Positions 37,095 through 45,142 of a DNA stretch of 64,000 nucleotides are shown here, one piece after another. Each line of letters opens with the position of its first letter. Position 1 is the first letter of the stretch. Source of the stretch: Olivibacter oleidegradans (GTDB lineage Bacteria > Bacteroidota > Bacteroidia > Sphingobacteriales > Sphingobacteriaceae); assembly GCF_042432805.1 (NCBI RefSeq), contig NZ_JBHLWO010000001.1:496001-560000 (forward strand), written 5' to 3'. Made by a program: the position numbers and the translations under genes. A model generated the notes under the pieces. The model worked only from the letters and a program-made list of their open reading frames with translations. It was not told the origin of the DNA and searched no databases.

Positions 37095-38131
37095 GTGCTA
37101 GACACTTTGTTTAATGCTAATTGTGTTGCTGCTTCGATCGCCAAGAGCATCGCGTCCTCACTGGCAATACCCTTGCCTGCGATTTCAAAGGCCGTACCGT
37201 GATCCACGGACGTGCGAATAATGGGCAATCCCATGGTGATATTAACTCCCTTCACGCTATCCATCTGCTTCTTTTCAGGATTCCATTTGAATCCGGTTAA
37301 TTTAAAGGGAATATGGCCTTGATCATGATACATGGCTACAATTCCTCCGTAATAGCCGGTAGCGGCCTTGGAAAACAGGGTATCTGCAGGTACAGGCCCC
37401 TCCACATCATATCCAAGCTGCCCTGCCTCCGCTACAGCAGGGGCAATCTCTTCGTCGTCTTCCGTTCCGAACAGTCCTGAATCGCCTGCATGTGGATTAA
37501 GGCCGGCCACACCGATCTTTAAATTTCTTAAGCCTAAACTGATCAGCCCGTTTTGAAGCAATTCAATCACCTCTAAAATACGATCCTTCTTTACCAGATC
37601 ACAGGCTTGACGGAGGGAAACGTGTGTTGATACGTGAATAACGCGCATTTGCTCTTCTACCAATAGCATCGCATATTTTTTGGTATTGGTATAATGTGCA
37701 TAGATTTCGGTATGTCCGGGATATTGATGCCCAGCTTCACTAATCGATTTTTTATTAATGGGGCCTGTCACCGTGGCATCAATCTGACCGTCCATCGCCA
37801 ATTCAATCACCTTTTTTACCGATCGAAAGGCAGCATCTCCCGCCGCAGCCGACACTTGTCCAAAATGAATCGCATTTAAATCAACAGGTCCCAAATCATA
37901 TACATCCAGTTGGCCATAAATAAACTTTGCGTCTTCTATATGTTGTATTGAATGGATTGAAACCTGAATATCCAATGCATTTATGATATGTTGAAATACG
38001 TTGGCATTTCCTATCAGTAGCGGTCGGCATGCATCATAGACTTTTTTTGATAGTAGCGCCTTAACGGCAATTTCAGGCCCGATACTAGCCGGATCGCCCA
38101 TAGTAATTCCAATAATTGGCTTCTCAGACAT
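37091..38131 (-). CDS. pdxA2: PdxA2-type 4-phosphotetronate dehydrogenase
   Basis: A 346-residue NAD+-dependent decarboxylating dehydrogenase of the PdxA family. MGDPASIGPEIAVKAL marks the start; metal ligands are H170 (VSTH), H214 (NPHAGDSG) and H269 (MYHDQGHIPFK), spaced as in E. coli PdxA (166/211/266). The neighbouring DUF1537 kinase rather than pyridoxine genes points to PdxA2, which oxidises 4-phospho-D-threonate or erythronate to DHAP. Vitamin B6 synthesis remains the alternative, but operon context argues against it. It overlaps the DHDPS-family gene by 8 nt. Confidence 0.9.
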   Translation of the reverse strand: MSEKPIIGITMGDPASIGPEIAVKALLSKKVYDACRPLLIGNANVFQHIINALDIQVSIHSIQHIEDAKFIYGQLDVYDLGPVDLNAIHFGQVSAAAGDAAFRSVKKVIELAMDGQIDATVTGPINKKSISEAGHQYPGHTEIYAHYTNTKKYAMLLVEEQMRVIHVSTHVSLRQACDLVKKDRILEVIELLQNGLISLGLRNLKIGVAGLNPHAGDSGLFGTEDDEEIAPAVAEAGQLGYDVEGPVPADTLFSKAATGYYGGIVAMYHDQGHIPFKLTGFKWNPEKKQMDSVKGVNITMGLPIIRTSVDHGTAFEIAGKGIASEDAMLLAIEAATQLALNKVSST

Positions 38132-39062
38132 GATTATAAATATTCAGTTTTATTCCTTCTTCCTTAATAAGTTGCTGAAACGACTCCTTTAAAAGATTGA
38201 TTTCTTCTGTGGATGACCCTTGAAGCGGCGGCATCACATGGGGTTCACATAAACCAACTGATTGCATCAGGATTTTTAGCGCCCATAGAGATTCGCCTAA
38301 GGTTCTTCCTTTTTGATAAAGATCGCCCAATAGGTCCGATTGTCGTTGATAATAGTATGCTTTCTCTTCGGAGCCTTCAGCAATGGCCTTGTACATTTCG
38401 TCGTAAATGGAAGGCGCTAAATTCCCCGTACTAGGTACCAAACCGTCGCTACCATGTAGAAGTGCATACGCGGACTTCGCAGCCCAACCGAGCAGATGAC
38501 TAAAATCAGGCCTATCGGCCCAACGAGACAATGATTCCTGAAGACGTTCTTCTGATCGTTCGGAATCTTTGGTAGCTACGATATTGTCGTGCAGACTTAA
38601 CTCGTCTAATAGATTTAGCGGTATAGACATATGGGTGGTAGCGGGTATATTATAAATAACCATTGGACCGTCCACATGATCGGCTAATTGCAGAAAATAC
38701 TTCTTTATTTGACGTTCTGATAGCTTGTAATAAAATGGAAGCGTAGCAACCACCGCATCCGCGCCAAACTCGAAACAACGTTTCGAAAAATCAATGGTTT
38801 CCTTCATTGAATTGGATGATATTCCAACATATAGCTTATGTTCAGTTGATCGAATACCGGCAACTGTTTCAAGATACTCTAGTTTCAATTGGTTAGTCAG
38901 CAATGCGGACTCGCCGGTTGTACCCAAAATAAAGGGAGACGCATTGAACTGTTTTAAATTCTCCAAAATTCGGGCGACCGCTTCTTTATCAAGTTGATAT
39001 TTTGTATTTATGGGTGTTACTAAGGGAACAATGGTACCATGGTATTTCTTTTTTGTCTTCAT
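38124..39062 (-). CDS. DHDPS/NAL-family aldolase or dehydratase
   Basis: A 312-residue (beta/alpha)8 enzyme with GTTGESALLT at 47-56, Y137 in VIYNIPATTHM and Schiff-base K165 in IVATKDS, all three hallmarks of the DHDPS superfamily. Members of this group include 2-keto-3-deoxy-sugar-acid aldolases and dehydratases, so the likely reaction is pyruvate-forming cleavage or dehydration of a keto acid. It lies in the acid-sugar operon, overlapping PdxA2. It is a different subgroup from the DHDPS-like protein at 46649-47578, which has GSLGE in place of TTGE. The product and the substrate chain length are not predictable. Confidence 0.87.
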   Translation of the reverse strand: MKTKKKYHGTIVPLVTPINTKYQLDKEAVARILENLKQFNASPFILGTTGESALLTNQLKLEYLETVAGIRSTEHKLYVGISSNSMKETIDFSKRCFEFGADAVVATLPFYYKLSERQIKKYFLQLADHVDGPMVIYNIPATTHMSIPLNLLDELSLHDNIVATKDSERSEERLQESLSRWADRPDFSHLLGWAAKSAYALLHGSDGLVPSTGNLAPSIYDEMYKAIAEGSEEKAYYYQRQSDLLGDLYQKGRTLGESLWALKILMQSVGLCEPHVMPPLQGSSTEEINLLKESFQQLIKEEGIKLNIYNHV

Positions 39063-39119
39063 CTGTCAGTCTTTTGTTTTGTTTACATCTATCTATTTTG
39101 GCATTCAGGCGTCAGTCGT

Positions 39120-40277
39120 TTAATAAGCCTCGCGATAAATAGATATTGCATCATCTATGGTAATTTCCCTTGGATTGTTTACTAATAATCTTGTTATTTT
39201 CATGGCATCTTCGGCCAACTGAGGTATCGAAGTTTCCGGAATATTTAAATCTCTTAATCTAGCCGGAAGATTACATGCTCGAATAATTTGCTTTATTTTT
39301 TCAACACCCGCCATAGCAGTCCCTCGGTCATCGGCTAACTTTTCACATCCCAATGCGAGCGCAACCGCTGCGTAACGATCGGGTGCTGCGGGAATGTTAA
39401 AAGTCATCACATGGGGTAGAAGTAACGCATTGGATAAGCCATGCGCTATTTGGAAACGCGTCCCTAAAGGATAAGCCAGGGCGTGCACGGCCGCCGTATT
39501 GACCGGTCCAAGGCAAATCCCACCGAATAAGCTTCCCATCGCTACTTGCGCGCGAGCAAACTCATGGCTACCGTCCTCAACAGCCTTTACTAAATTGGCT
39601 GCTATTAACTTTATTCCTTCTAAAGCGTATATATCGATAAAAGGATGAGCAAATTTATTCGTATATGCTTCCAAGCAGTGTGTAAGCGCATCAAGCCCGG
39701 TAGCGGCGGTTACCCCGGCAGGTACGCTATGCGTCAATAAAGGATCCACACAAACTAGATCGGGTACCAAAAAAGGGCTGATTATTCCTTTTTTTTGATG
39801 GTCGACCGGATCGATAAAAATCGCATTAGGCGAAGCTTCACTTCCCGTACCCGCAGTGGTTGGTACACAGATTAGCTTAATCCGTCTCTCTCGAATTAAA
39901 TTTTTACCGACAATCGCTCCCAGCTTTTGATCACTTTTTAACTGCACGGCTGCAAGTTTTGCTATATCCAGTACGCTGCCACCGCCAATACCTATTACGC
40001 CATCGATATCTTCCGCTACATAGCTATTTATCAGCTGATTAAAATCATCGAAAGAAGGTTCTTGTTCTATTCCTGTATGAAGAAAAACTTGTATCCCGAT
40101 GTTATCTAATTGCTTGATCAAGCTTTGTATAGTGGGCAATAAAGGTGCTATACTGACGATCAGTACCTTCTTTAGGCCTAAAGGCGCAATATCAGATGCT
40201 ATTTGATTCAAACATCCGCTTCCAAAAAGTATCTTGTTTGGAAAATTAACACTTATATCTCGTAGAACTGTCATCAT
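39120..40277 (-). CDS. Iron-containing alcohol dehydrogenase family protein
   Basis: A 385-residue Fe-ADH (Pfam Fe-ADH/FucO-like). Nucleotide-binding GIGGGSVLDIAKLAAV, the TTAGTGSEAS loop, metal Asp/His in GLDALTHCLEAY and the His residues of HALAYPLGTRFQIAHGLSNALLLPHVM are all present. ATG 40277 is used; the TTG one codon earlier is unlikely. It is the first gene of the operon, read from a promoter around 40400, and ends 57 nt before the DHDPS-like gene. Family reactions include reduction of glycolaldehyde, lactaldehyde or succinate semialdehyde and maleylacetate; here it probably handles a short aldehyde or hydroxyacid from the sugar-acid route. Confidence 0.9.
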   Translation of the reverse strand: MMTVLRDISVNFPNKILFGSGCLNQIASDIAPLGLKKVLIVSIAPLLPTIQSLIKQLDNIGIQVFLHTGIEQEPSFDDFNQLINSYVAEDIDGVIGIGGGSVLDIAKLAAVQLKSDQKLGAIVGKNLIRERRIKLICVPTTAGTGSEASPNAIFIDPVDHQKKGIISPFLVPDLVCVDPLLTHSVPAGVTAATGLDALTHCLEAYTNKFAHPFIDIYALEGIKLIAANLVKAVEDGSHEFARAQVAMGSLFGGICLGPVNTAAVHALAYPLGTRFQIAHGLSNALLLPHVMTFNIPAAPDRYAAVALALGCEKLADDRGTAMAGVEKIKQIIRACNLPARLRDLNIPETSIPQLAEDAMKITRLLVNNPREITIDDAISIYREAY

Positions 40278-40399
40278 CAAAAACGCAATTGTCAGCTTCT
40301 ATATGAATTTCAATGGGTCTTCCCCAGAAGTCCCAAAAGTTTATAATGGCCGCTATCTTTCCTTATTATTAGAGACTTACACCGGCTATAAATGAAATT

Positions 40400-40407
40400 C
40401 AAATATA
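40400..40407 (-). promoter_or_regulatory. TAnnTTTG -7 box of the sugar-acid operon
   Basis: TATATTTG on the minus strand predicts a start near 40393 and a leader of about 115 nt before the Fe-ADH gene. The direct repeats at 40430-40457 lie just upstream. The rest of the divergent gap (40278-40625) shows no gene; the frame of the AraC regulator stays open back to GTG 40575. Confidence 0.45.
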
Positions 40408-40429
40408 GGGCTCGGTAAAACCACTTTGT

Positions 40430-40457
40430 TGTACAATTTTCCCCTCATCCTATACAA
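40430..40457. promoter_or_regulatory. TTGTAYA direct repeat with 21-bp spacing, candidate AraC/HTCS site
   Basis: On the minus strand TTGTATA (40457-40451) is repeated as TTGTACA (40436-40430) exactly 21 bp on, just upstream of the -7 box of the Fe-ADH operon. Two half-sites two helical turns apart on the upstream side are the usual form of an AraC-type activator site. The operon has two AraC-type regulators, the divergent AraC protein and the HTCS. Confidence 0.5.
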
Positions 40458-40625
40458 TATTTGCATAGAAACTATAAACATCTTACATTTGAGGAAATCA
40501 TGCTATAACAAGCATAACAAGCTAACCAAACTTGTTTACATACCTTTAAGGATCGAGTTATCATATGACATAAAGTGGTGATAGATTGGTCGGATATTAT
40601 AAGATACTCGTTAAAAAAGTACGCA

Positions 40626-41498
40626 ATGAAACCTCGTTTAAAAAAAGTTCCTGTAAAATCAGAGAGTTCCTTTAGCATCAATCATGATATCATGCCGAAC
40701 TTTGGTAATGTTTGGCATTACCATCCCGAATTGGAGTTGCACTACAATATTAAAGGGGAGGGTGTACGGTTTATTGGTGATCACATAGACAATTTTTCTT
40801 CGGGTGAAATTATTTTATTAGGCGAAAACCTACCTCATGCCTGGCGCTGTCGAGAAGAGTATTTTCAACAAGATCCGAATTTTAATATTGAAGCCATCGT
40901 TATGCAGTTTTTGCCGGATTGTCTGGGCAAGGATTGGATTAATATACCGGAAGCCTACCTTATTCCAAAATTGTACGAAAAAGCCAAGAGCGGAATGATA
41001 TTTTACGGAGAAACGCAGAAAAAAGTTGCACAGCTAATGCATGATTGTGCTACTGCTGAAAATTTGGAACGTATTATTCTATTGTTATCTATTTTAAAAA
41101 CATTAGCGGAAAGCGATGAGTATAGGCTTATAACGAATAAATACCATGCCTTCACTTCGCCCAATGAAGCCGACACCATTCGGTTGAATAAAGTCTATAC
41201 CTACACCTTTAGTAATTATAAATCGGAGATAACATTGAAAGAAATCGCGGCGATCAGCAACCTTAGCGTAACTTCTTTTTGTCGCTACTTCAAAATGATG
41301 ACCAGAAAAAGCTATTACGATTTTCTAATTGAGATTCGGATTAGCCACGCTTGCCGTTTATTGATCGAGAATATTTTACCAACGGAAGTCATTTGCTTCG
41401 AATGTGGATTTAACAATGTATCTAATTTCTATCGGCATTTCAAAAAACAAAAAGGCGTTACTCCACTGGAATATAAGCGCATCCACCTTTCAAGATAA
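40626..41498 (+). CDS. AraC-family transcriptional regulator
   Basis: A 290-residue protein with an N-terminal cupin-like sensor domain (VWHYHPELELHYNIKGEG, then GEIILLGENLPHAW) and a C-terminal double HTH (about 190-288: ITLKEIAAISNLSVTSFCRYFK, CFECGFNNVSNFYRHFKKQKGVTPLEYKR). ATG 40626 gives the normal length; GTG 40575 would add 17 residues. It is divergent from the Fe-ADH/PdxA2/DUF1537 operon and most likely controls it. Similar in layout to the AraC protein at 47717-48595. Confidence 0.92.
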   Translation: MKPRLKKVPVKSESSFSINHDIMPNFGNVWHYHPELELHYNIKGEGVRFIGDHIDNFSSGEIILLGENLPHAWRCREEYFQQDPNFNIEAIVMQFLPDCLGKDWINIPEAYLIPKLYEKAKSGMIFYGETQKKVAQLMHDCATAENLERIILLLSILKTLAESDEYRLITNKYHAFTSPNEADTIRLNKVYTYTFSNYKSEITLKEIAAISNLSVTSFCRYFKMMTRKSYYDFLIEIRISHACRLLIENILPTEVICFECGFNNVSNFYRHFKKQKGVTPLEYKRIHLSR

Positions 41499-41543
41499 GT
41501 TGTAGGTTTTAAGCTCAAACCCATAGAACTTAAAATTTATAAC
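41499..41543. repeat. Imperfect inverted repeat of a dispersed intergenic family
   Basis: GTTGTAGGTTTTAAGCTC (41499-41516) and GAACTTAAAATTTATAAC (41526-41543) pair at 14 of 18 positions directly behind the AraC stop. Related AT-rich strings occur at 45129-45142 and 52668-52698, suggesting a short REP-like family. Confidence 0.5.
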
Positions 41544-41594
41544 CCATAGCAGTTAGCGCACACTATTTTAATTGGTAAACCGTTAATAAAGCGT

Positions 41595-42269
41595 ATGAAG
41601 ATAATTAGAAAATGGATAGCGGCCCCAATTTTATTGGCCCTAATATGCGTGCTGAGCTCGTCATATATCGTAGATAAAGAAGCTGAACGGATTCAAAAAG
41701 CAGCAAGTGTCTTTGAAGACTTCACAAACATGAAAGAAAGTATACCCGCATCCATGCTGGAAGACTCAAAGGGAATCGTCATTATCCCAAAAATGATCAA
41801 CGCAGGATTTGGTATAGGTGGAAAACGAGGAAAGGGTGTTGCAATGGTAAAACTTGCTTCCGGAGAATGGAGTGATCCGGTATTTGTAACGATTACCGGT
41901 GGTAGTATTGGATTTCAAGCAGGGGTGCAAGCAGTAGATTTAGTGCTTTTATTTAAGCATAAAGAAGCTTTAACAAATGCTAAGAACGGAGACTTTACCA
42001 TTGGTGGCGATCTTTCGGCTGCGGCAGGTCCTGTAGGCCGAAGTACGAGCGCCAATACAGATTATAAACTGGACGCAGAAGTTTATTCCTATTCGAGAAG
42101 TAAGGGGCTTTTTGCCGGCATCAGTATTAATGGTTCTAATATAGCTTTTGATAAAACAGCCAATAGTAATTATTACGGGGCTAATTCGGACACGCAGAAA
42201 CTGTTTTCGGGAGCAAAACATACGAGTGCAGAAGTAACTGCACTGAGAAATGCGTTAGGGGGCAAATAA
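41595..42269 (+). CDS. SYLF-domain (YSC84-like) lipid-binding protein
   Basis: A 224-residue protein with an N-terminal hydrophobic signal or anchor (about 8-24, LLALICVLSSSYIV). The SYLF domain fills the rest: IPASMLEDSKGIVIIPKMINAGFGIGGKRGKGV, WSDPVFVTITGGSIGFQAGVQAVDLVLLF, GDLSAAAGPVGRSTSA and YSYSRSKGLFAGISINGS, ending near GANSDTQ. The SYLF fold binds phosphoinositides in eukaryotes; the bacterial role is unclear. It is exported or membrane-linked here. The histone-like gene follows after 92 nt on the same strand. Confidence 0.9.
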   Translation: MKIIRKWIAAPILLALICVLSSSYIVDKEAERIQKAASVFEDFTNMKESIPASMLEDSKGIVIIPKMINAGFGIGGKRGKGVAMVKLASGEWSDPVFVTITGGSIGFQAGVQAVDLVLLFKHKEALTNAKNGDFTIGGDLSAAAGPVGRSTSANTDYKLDAEVYSYSRSKGLFAGISINGSNIAFDKTANSNYYGANSDTQKLFSGAKHTSAEVTALRNALGGK

Positions 42270-42361
42270 AATTTAAAAAGCCTATTGCATTTTAATAAAA
42301 AAACGTAGTTTAGCAAAATCATTAACTTAATTTTATAAACCCATAAAAATTTATAAGTATT

Positions 42362-42538
42362 ATGGAAAAATTCTCTAAACTGAAAGAACTTATTGCTCAA
42401 GCTGAAAAAGACGCTCTTGCATTCTACGAAAAAGGAAATAAGGCCGCTGGCACAAGATTAAGAGGCGCATTACAACAAACTAAAGCGTTAGCTCAAGACA
42501 TCCGTAATGAAGTAACGGAAAAGAAAAATGCGAAATAA
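42362..42538 (+). CDS. Histone H1-like small basic protein (Bacteroidota Hc1-like family)
   Basis: A 58-residue basic, helical protein with no signal peptide. MEKFSKLKELIAQAEKDA, FYEKGNKAAGTRLRGAL and QDIRNEVTEKKNAK match the short Bacteroidota proteins usually annotated as histone H1, present in one or a few copies per genome. Predicted to be a nucleoid-associated DNA-binding protein. The start ATG follows an A-rich stretch and the gene ends in TAA 12 nt before a strong terminator. It shares the plus strand with the SYLF gene, but may have its own promoter. Confidence 0.85.
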   Translation: MEKFSKLKELIAQAEKDALAFYEKGNKAAGTRLRGALQQTKALAQDIRNEVTEKKNAK

Positions 42539-42549
42539 TTGCTTACAAG

Positions 42550-42593
42550 GATCAAAAAAAGCCTGTGCTTAGTAAGGCAGGCTTCTTTTGATC
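42550..42593. terminator. Bidirectional terminator after the histone-like gene
   Basis: GATCAAAA plus AAGCCTG pair with CAGGCTT plus TTTTGATC around an internal loop; A-run before and T-run after give a terminator in both directions, between the histone-like gene and the converging hydroxyproline dehydrogenase gene. Confidence 0.85.
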
Positions 42594-42652
42594 ATTTGAT
42601 TATTAAGTTCTATTCAGATATTTGCTGACGGGGCCAGTGAGTTTACGGCTAA

Positions 42653-43915
42653 TTAAGCAAAACGTTCGGGTGAAAATAGCGATATATCAGATGAACTTGG
42701 CAGCTCATTTGCCAATTCGCAGACGACCTTTCCATAGGCAGGCCCTAAGCTAAGTCCCATCATTCCACCCCCTCCGGCTATAATCAAGTTCTTTAACTGT
42801 TTAGTGTACCCGAGGTATGGTAAGCCATCGGGCGAACAAGGTCGGAAACCGAACCAAACGTCTTTTCGCTCCGGCATAGCCACTTTTAATTCGGGATAGT
42901 AGCGGGGAATAGCTTCAACGATGCCCTGTACGCGGTTCATGTTAATATCTTCGTTCAAAGCGGCCAATTCCATGGTTCCTCCGAAGCGAATATGACCATG
43001 CATGGGAGTTACGGCCACCCTCGCTTCGAGTAACAATGATGGATGCGATAACGTATGCTCCTGAGGTTTATACATAAACGAGTAACCCTTTCCCGGCATT
43101 AACGGAATCCGAAGTCCCGCCTTTTTTGCAATTGCCGGCAACCAAGCGCCTCCGGTCATCACAAATTTATCGGCACTGAACTTCTTGTTTCCGGCAATAA
43201 CGGCCTGCAATTTTCCCATACCGGATTCAAAACCCGTTACCGTAGTGTGCTCATGTATCACTGCACCCTTTTGTCTCACAAAAGCAATAAGCTGCGCCAT
43301 TAGCGCTTGTGGATATAAATGACCATCGCAACGATAGTGTACCGCGCCCAATACATCAAGCTTATTATTTGGTTCCAACAATTGTACTTGCTCTTTCGAC
43401 AAAGCCTCTACGTCCAAACCCAGTGCTTTCGCCGTTTCAGCCAAATGGATTTCTTCCTCTGCCATTTTCTCTGTTTTATATAGCATGAGAATTCCTTTAT
43501 GTGCTAATTCAAAGGAGAATTCATCCGTTTTCACCATTTCGTCGTATAAGTTACTGCTCAGGAGATTTAGGTCGCGAATACTTGGTGCAGAACGGTTAAC
43601 ATGGGTAGCATTCGCGTGTTTAATGAACTTTAACCCCCAAGAGATAAGATTAGCACTCAAACTCGGTTTTACATAAAATGGGCTCTTGCTGTTAAACATC
43701 CACTTGATTCCCTGCGCCACAATACCTGGAGCCGCGAGTGGTGTAAAGTGACTGGGAACCAGCATTCCGGCGTTACCATAAGAACAGTTGTCTTTTAAAT
43801 CACCGCTGTCTAGAAGCGTAACTTTCCAACCATCTTTTAACAGATAATAGGCTGAACATAATCCAGCAATACCTCCTCCAATAATCAGAACACTCCCCTT
43901 ATTTTCTTTATCCAT
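42653..43915 (-). CDS. FAD-dependent D-amino acid (D-hydroxyproline) dehydrogenase
   Basis: A 420-residue DadA/DAO-family flavoprotein. The FAD dinucleotide fold is LIIGGGIAGLCSAYYLLKDG at 10-29; the C-terminal part has VWFGFRPCSPDGLPYLGYT and LIIAGGGGMMGLSLGPAYG, as in DadA-like enzymes that pass electrons to the respiratory chain. In this operon it should oxidise cis-4-hydroxy-D-proline to 1-pyrroline-4-hydroxy-2-carboxylate, the second step of hydroxyproline breakdown. It is the last gene of the minus-strand group, 122 nt after the epimerase. D-alanine or D-proline dehydrogenase is the alternative in isolation. Confidence 0.9.
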   Translation of the reverse strand: MDKENKGSVLIIGGGIAGLCSAYYLLKDGWKVTLLDSGDLKDNCSYGNAGMLVPSHFTPLAAPGIVAQGIKWMFNSKSPFYVKPSLSANLISWGLKFIKHANATHVNRSAPSIRDLNLLSSNLYDEMVKTDEFSFELAHKGILMLYKTEKMAEEEIHLAETAKALGLDVEALSKEQVQLLEPNNKLDVLGAVHYRCDGHLYPQALMAQLIAFVRQKGAVIHEHTTVTGFESGMGKLQAVIAGNKKFSADKFVMTGGAWLPAIAKKAGLRIPLMPGKGYSFMYKPQEHTLSHPSLLLEARVAVTPMHGHIRFGGTMELAALNEDINMNRVQGIVEAIPRYYPELKVAMPERKDVWFGFRPCSPDGLPYLGYTKQLKNLIIAGGGGMMGLSLGPAYGKVVCELANELPSSSDISLFSPERFA

Positions 43916-44001
43916 GTGTTAGCATACTAGTTGTCAGCTTTCTTTGTCCGTTCTCGGCTTTTTGAATTTACCAAGAACCAAACTGAAACGCATAACAGAC
44001 T

Positions 44002-44039
44002 TTTTTACTTTTGAATTTTTACTTTTTACTTTTGAATTT
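44002..44039. repeat. 17-bp direct repeat with 21-bp period
   Basis: TTTTTACTTTTGAATTT occurs at 44002-44018 and again at 44023-44039 and reaches into the epimerase stop codon. Each copy contains a TAnnTTTG match on the plus strand. It looks like an intergenic AT-rich repeat; a function is unknown. Confidence 0.7.
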
Positions 44040-45036
44040 AAATCACCTGAAAACCGAAAGCATAAGGGTCCTCATCATCAATGATGATATGATTATATCC
44101 TGTAATTAAAGCCCAGCCCTCTACACTGGGTATAATAGCCGGTTTTCCATTTATCGTCGCCTCTTCCTCGATCGTACCAAGAAATTTTGACCCGATATAA
44201 CTTTCGTGAATAAACCGATCTCCTTTTTTCAGCTTGCCCTTGGCGTACCATTGAGCCATTCGTGCAGAAGTGCCGGTGCCACATGGAGACCTATCTAATG
44301 CATTCTCTCCTACAAGTACTGCATTTCGCCCAGTCGACGAAGGATCCAAAACACTCCCTGTCCATTGTATATGGCTTAGACCCGAAATATTACTGTTCTC
44401 CGGATGAATAAACTGATACTTTTCATTTAATAGCTTTCGAATTACTTTACCGTAGTAAATGAGTTGGCTGGCAGAAAACCGGTTGATGTCCTCGAAATTT
44501 TCCTGTGGATCAATGATACCATAGAAATTACCTCCAAAGGAAACATCAACACGTATCATCCCTAAATCAGGGCAAACTACTTCAAGTCCTTCCGCGTATA
44601 AGAACGATTTAACATTCGTCAATTTAACGGACTTAACCCGTTTACCTTCTTGTTTGTAATCAATTAAGACCAGACCTGCCGGTGTTTCGAGACGTAATTT
44701 ACCCGGTGTCTTGGGTTCAACCAAGCCCTCTTCAATAGCAATAGTAACCGTCCCGATTGTGCCATGTCCACACATGGGCAAACAGCCACTGGTTTCTATA
44801 TATAGTACGCCGATATCATTCGCCGGATCGCAAGGTGGATACAATATACTTCCACTCATCATATCATGGCCCCGTGGCTCAAACATCAGCCCCTTCCGAA
44901 TCCAATCGTATTCTTTCATGAAGTGCAAACGTCGCTCCATCATGGAATTCCCCTCCAACAGTGGGCCGCCGCCTGCAACGAGCCGTACCGGGCAGCCACA
45001 GGTATGGGCGTCTATACAGAAAAAAGTTTTTTTCAT
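44038..45036 (-). CDS. Hydroxyproline 2-epimerase (proline racemase family)
   Basis: A 332-residue cofactor-independent epimerase. Both catalytic cysteines are present: C89 in PMCGHGTIG and C252 in SPCGTGTS. Two cysteines mark proline racemases and hydroxyproline epimerases, whereas trans-3-hydroxyproline dehydratases have Thr at the second site. The neighbouring dehydrogenase, semialdehyde dehydrogenase and deaminase identify the reaction as trans-4-hydroxy-L-proline to cis-4-hydroxy-D-proline. It ends 122 nt before the flavoenzyme and lies 106 nt after the aldehyde dehydrogenase. Confidence 0.93.
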   Translation of the reverse strand: MKKTFFCIDAHTCGCPVRLVAGGGPLLEGNSMMERRLHFMKEYDWIRKGLMFEPRGHDMMSGSILYPPCDPANDIGVLYIETSGCLPMCGHGTIGTVTIAIEEGLVEPKTPGKLRLETPAGLVLIDYKQEGKRVKSVKLTNVKSFLYAEGLEVVCPDLGMIRVDVSFGGNFYGIIDPQENFEDINRFSASQLIYYGKVIRKLLNEKYQFIHPENSNISGLSHIQWTGSVLDPSSTGRNAVLVGENALDRSPCGTGTSARMAQWYAKGKLKKGDRFIHESYIGSKFLGTIEEEATINGKPAIIPSVEGWALITGYNHIIIDDEDPYAFGFQVI

Positions 45037-45142
45037 TGTTGTAGCAATTAGCCTTTAGCTATTAGCTGCTGTTAAATTAAATATTTTAGCTATTAATTTT
45101 ATTCGCTTGAAAAGCCCCACTACCTTCCTTAAAATTTATAAC

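Noticed and set aside
37091..38131. PdxA for pyridoxine biosynthesis
   Set aside because: Overlap with the DUF1537 kinase and the symporter context fit the PdxA2 tetronate role better; no vitamin B6 genes are nearby.
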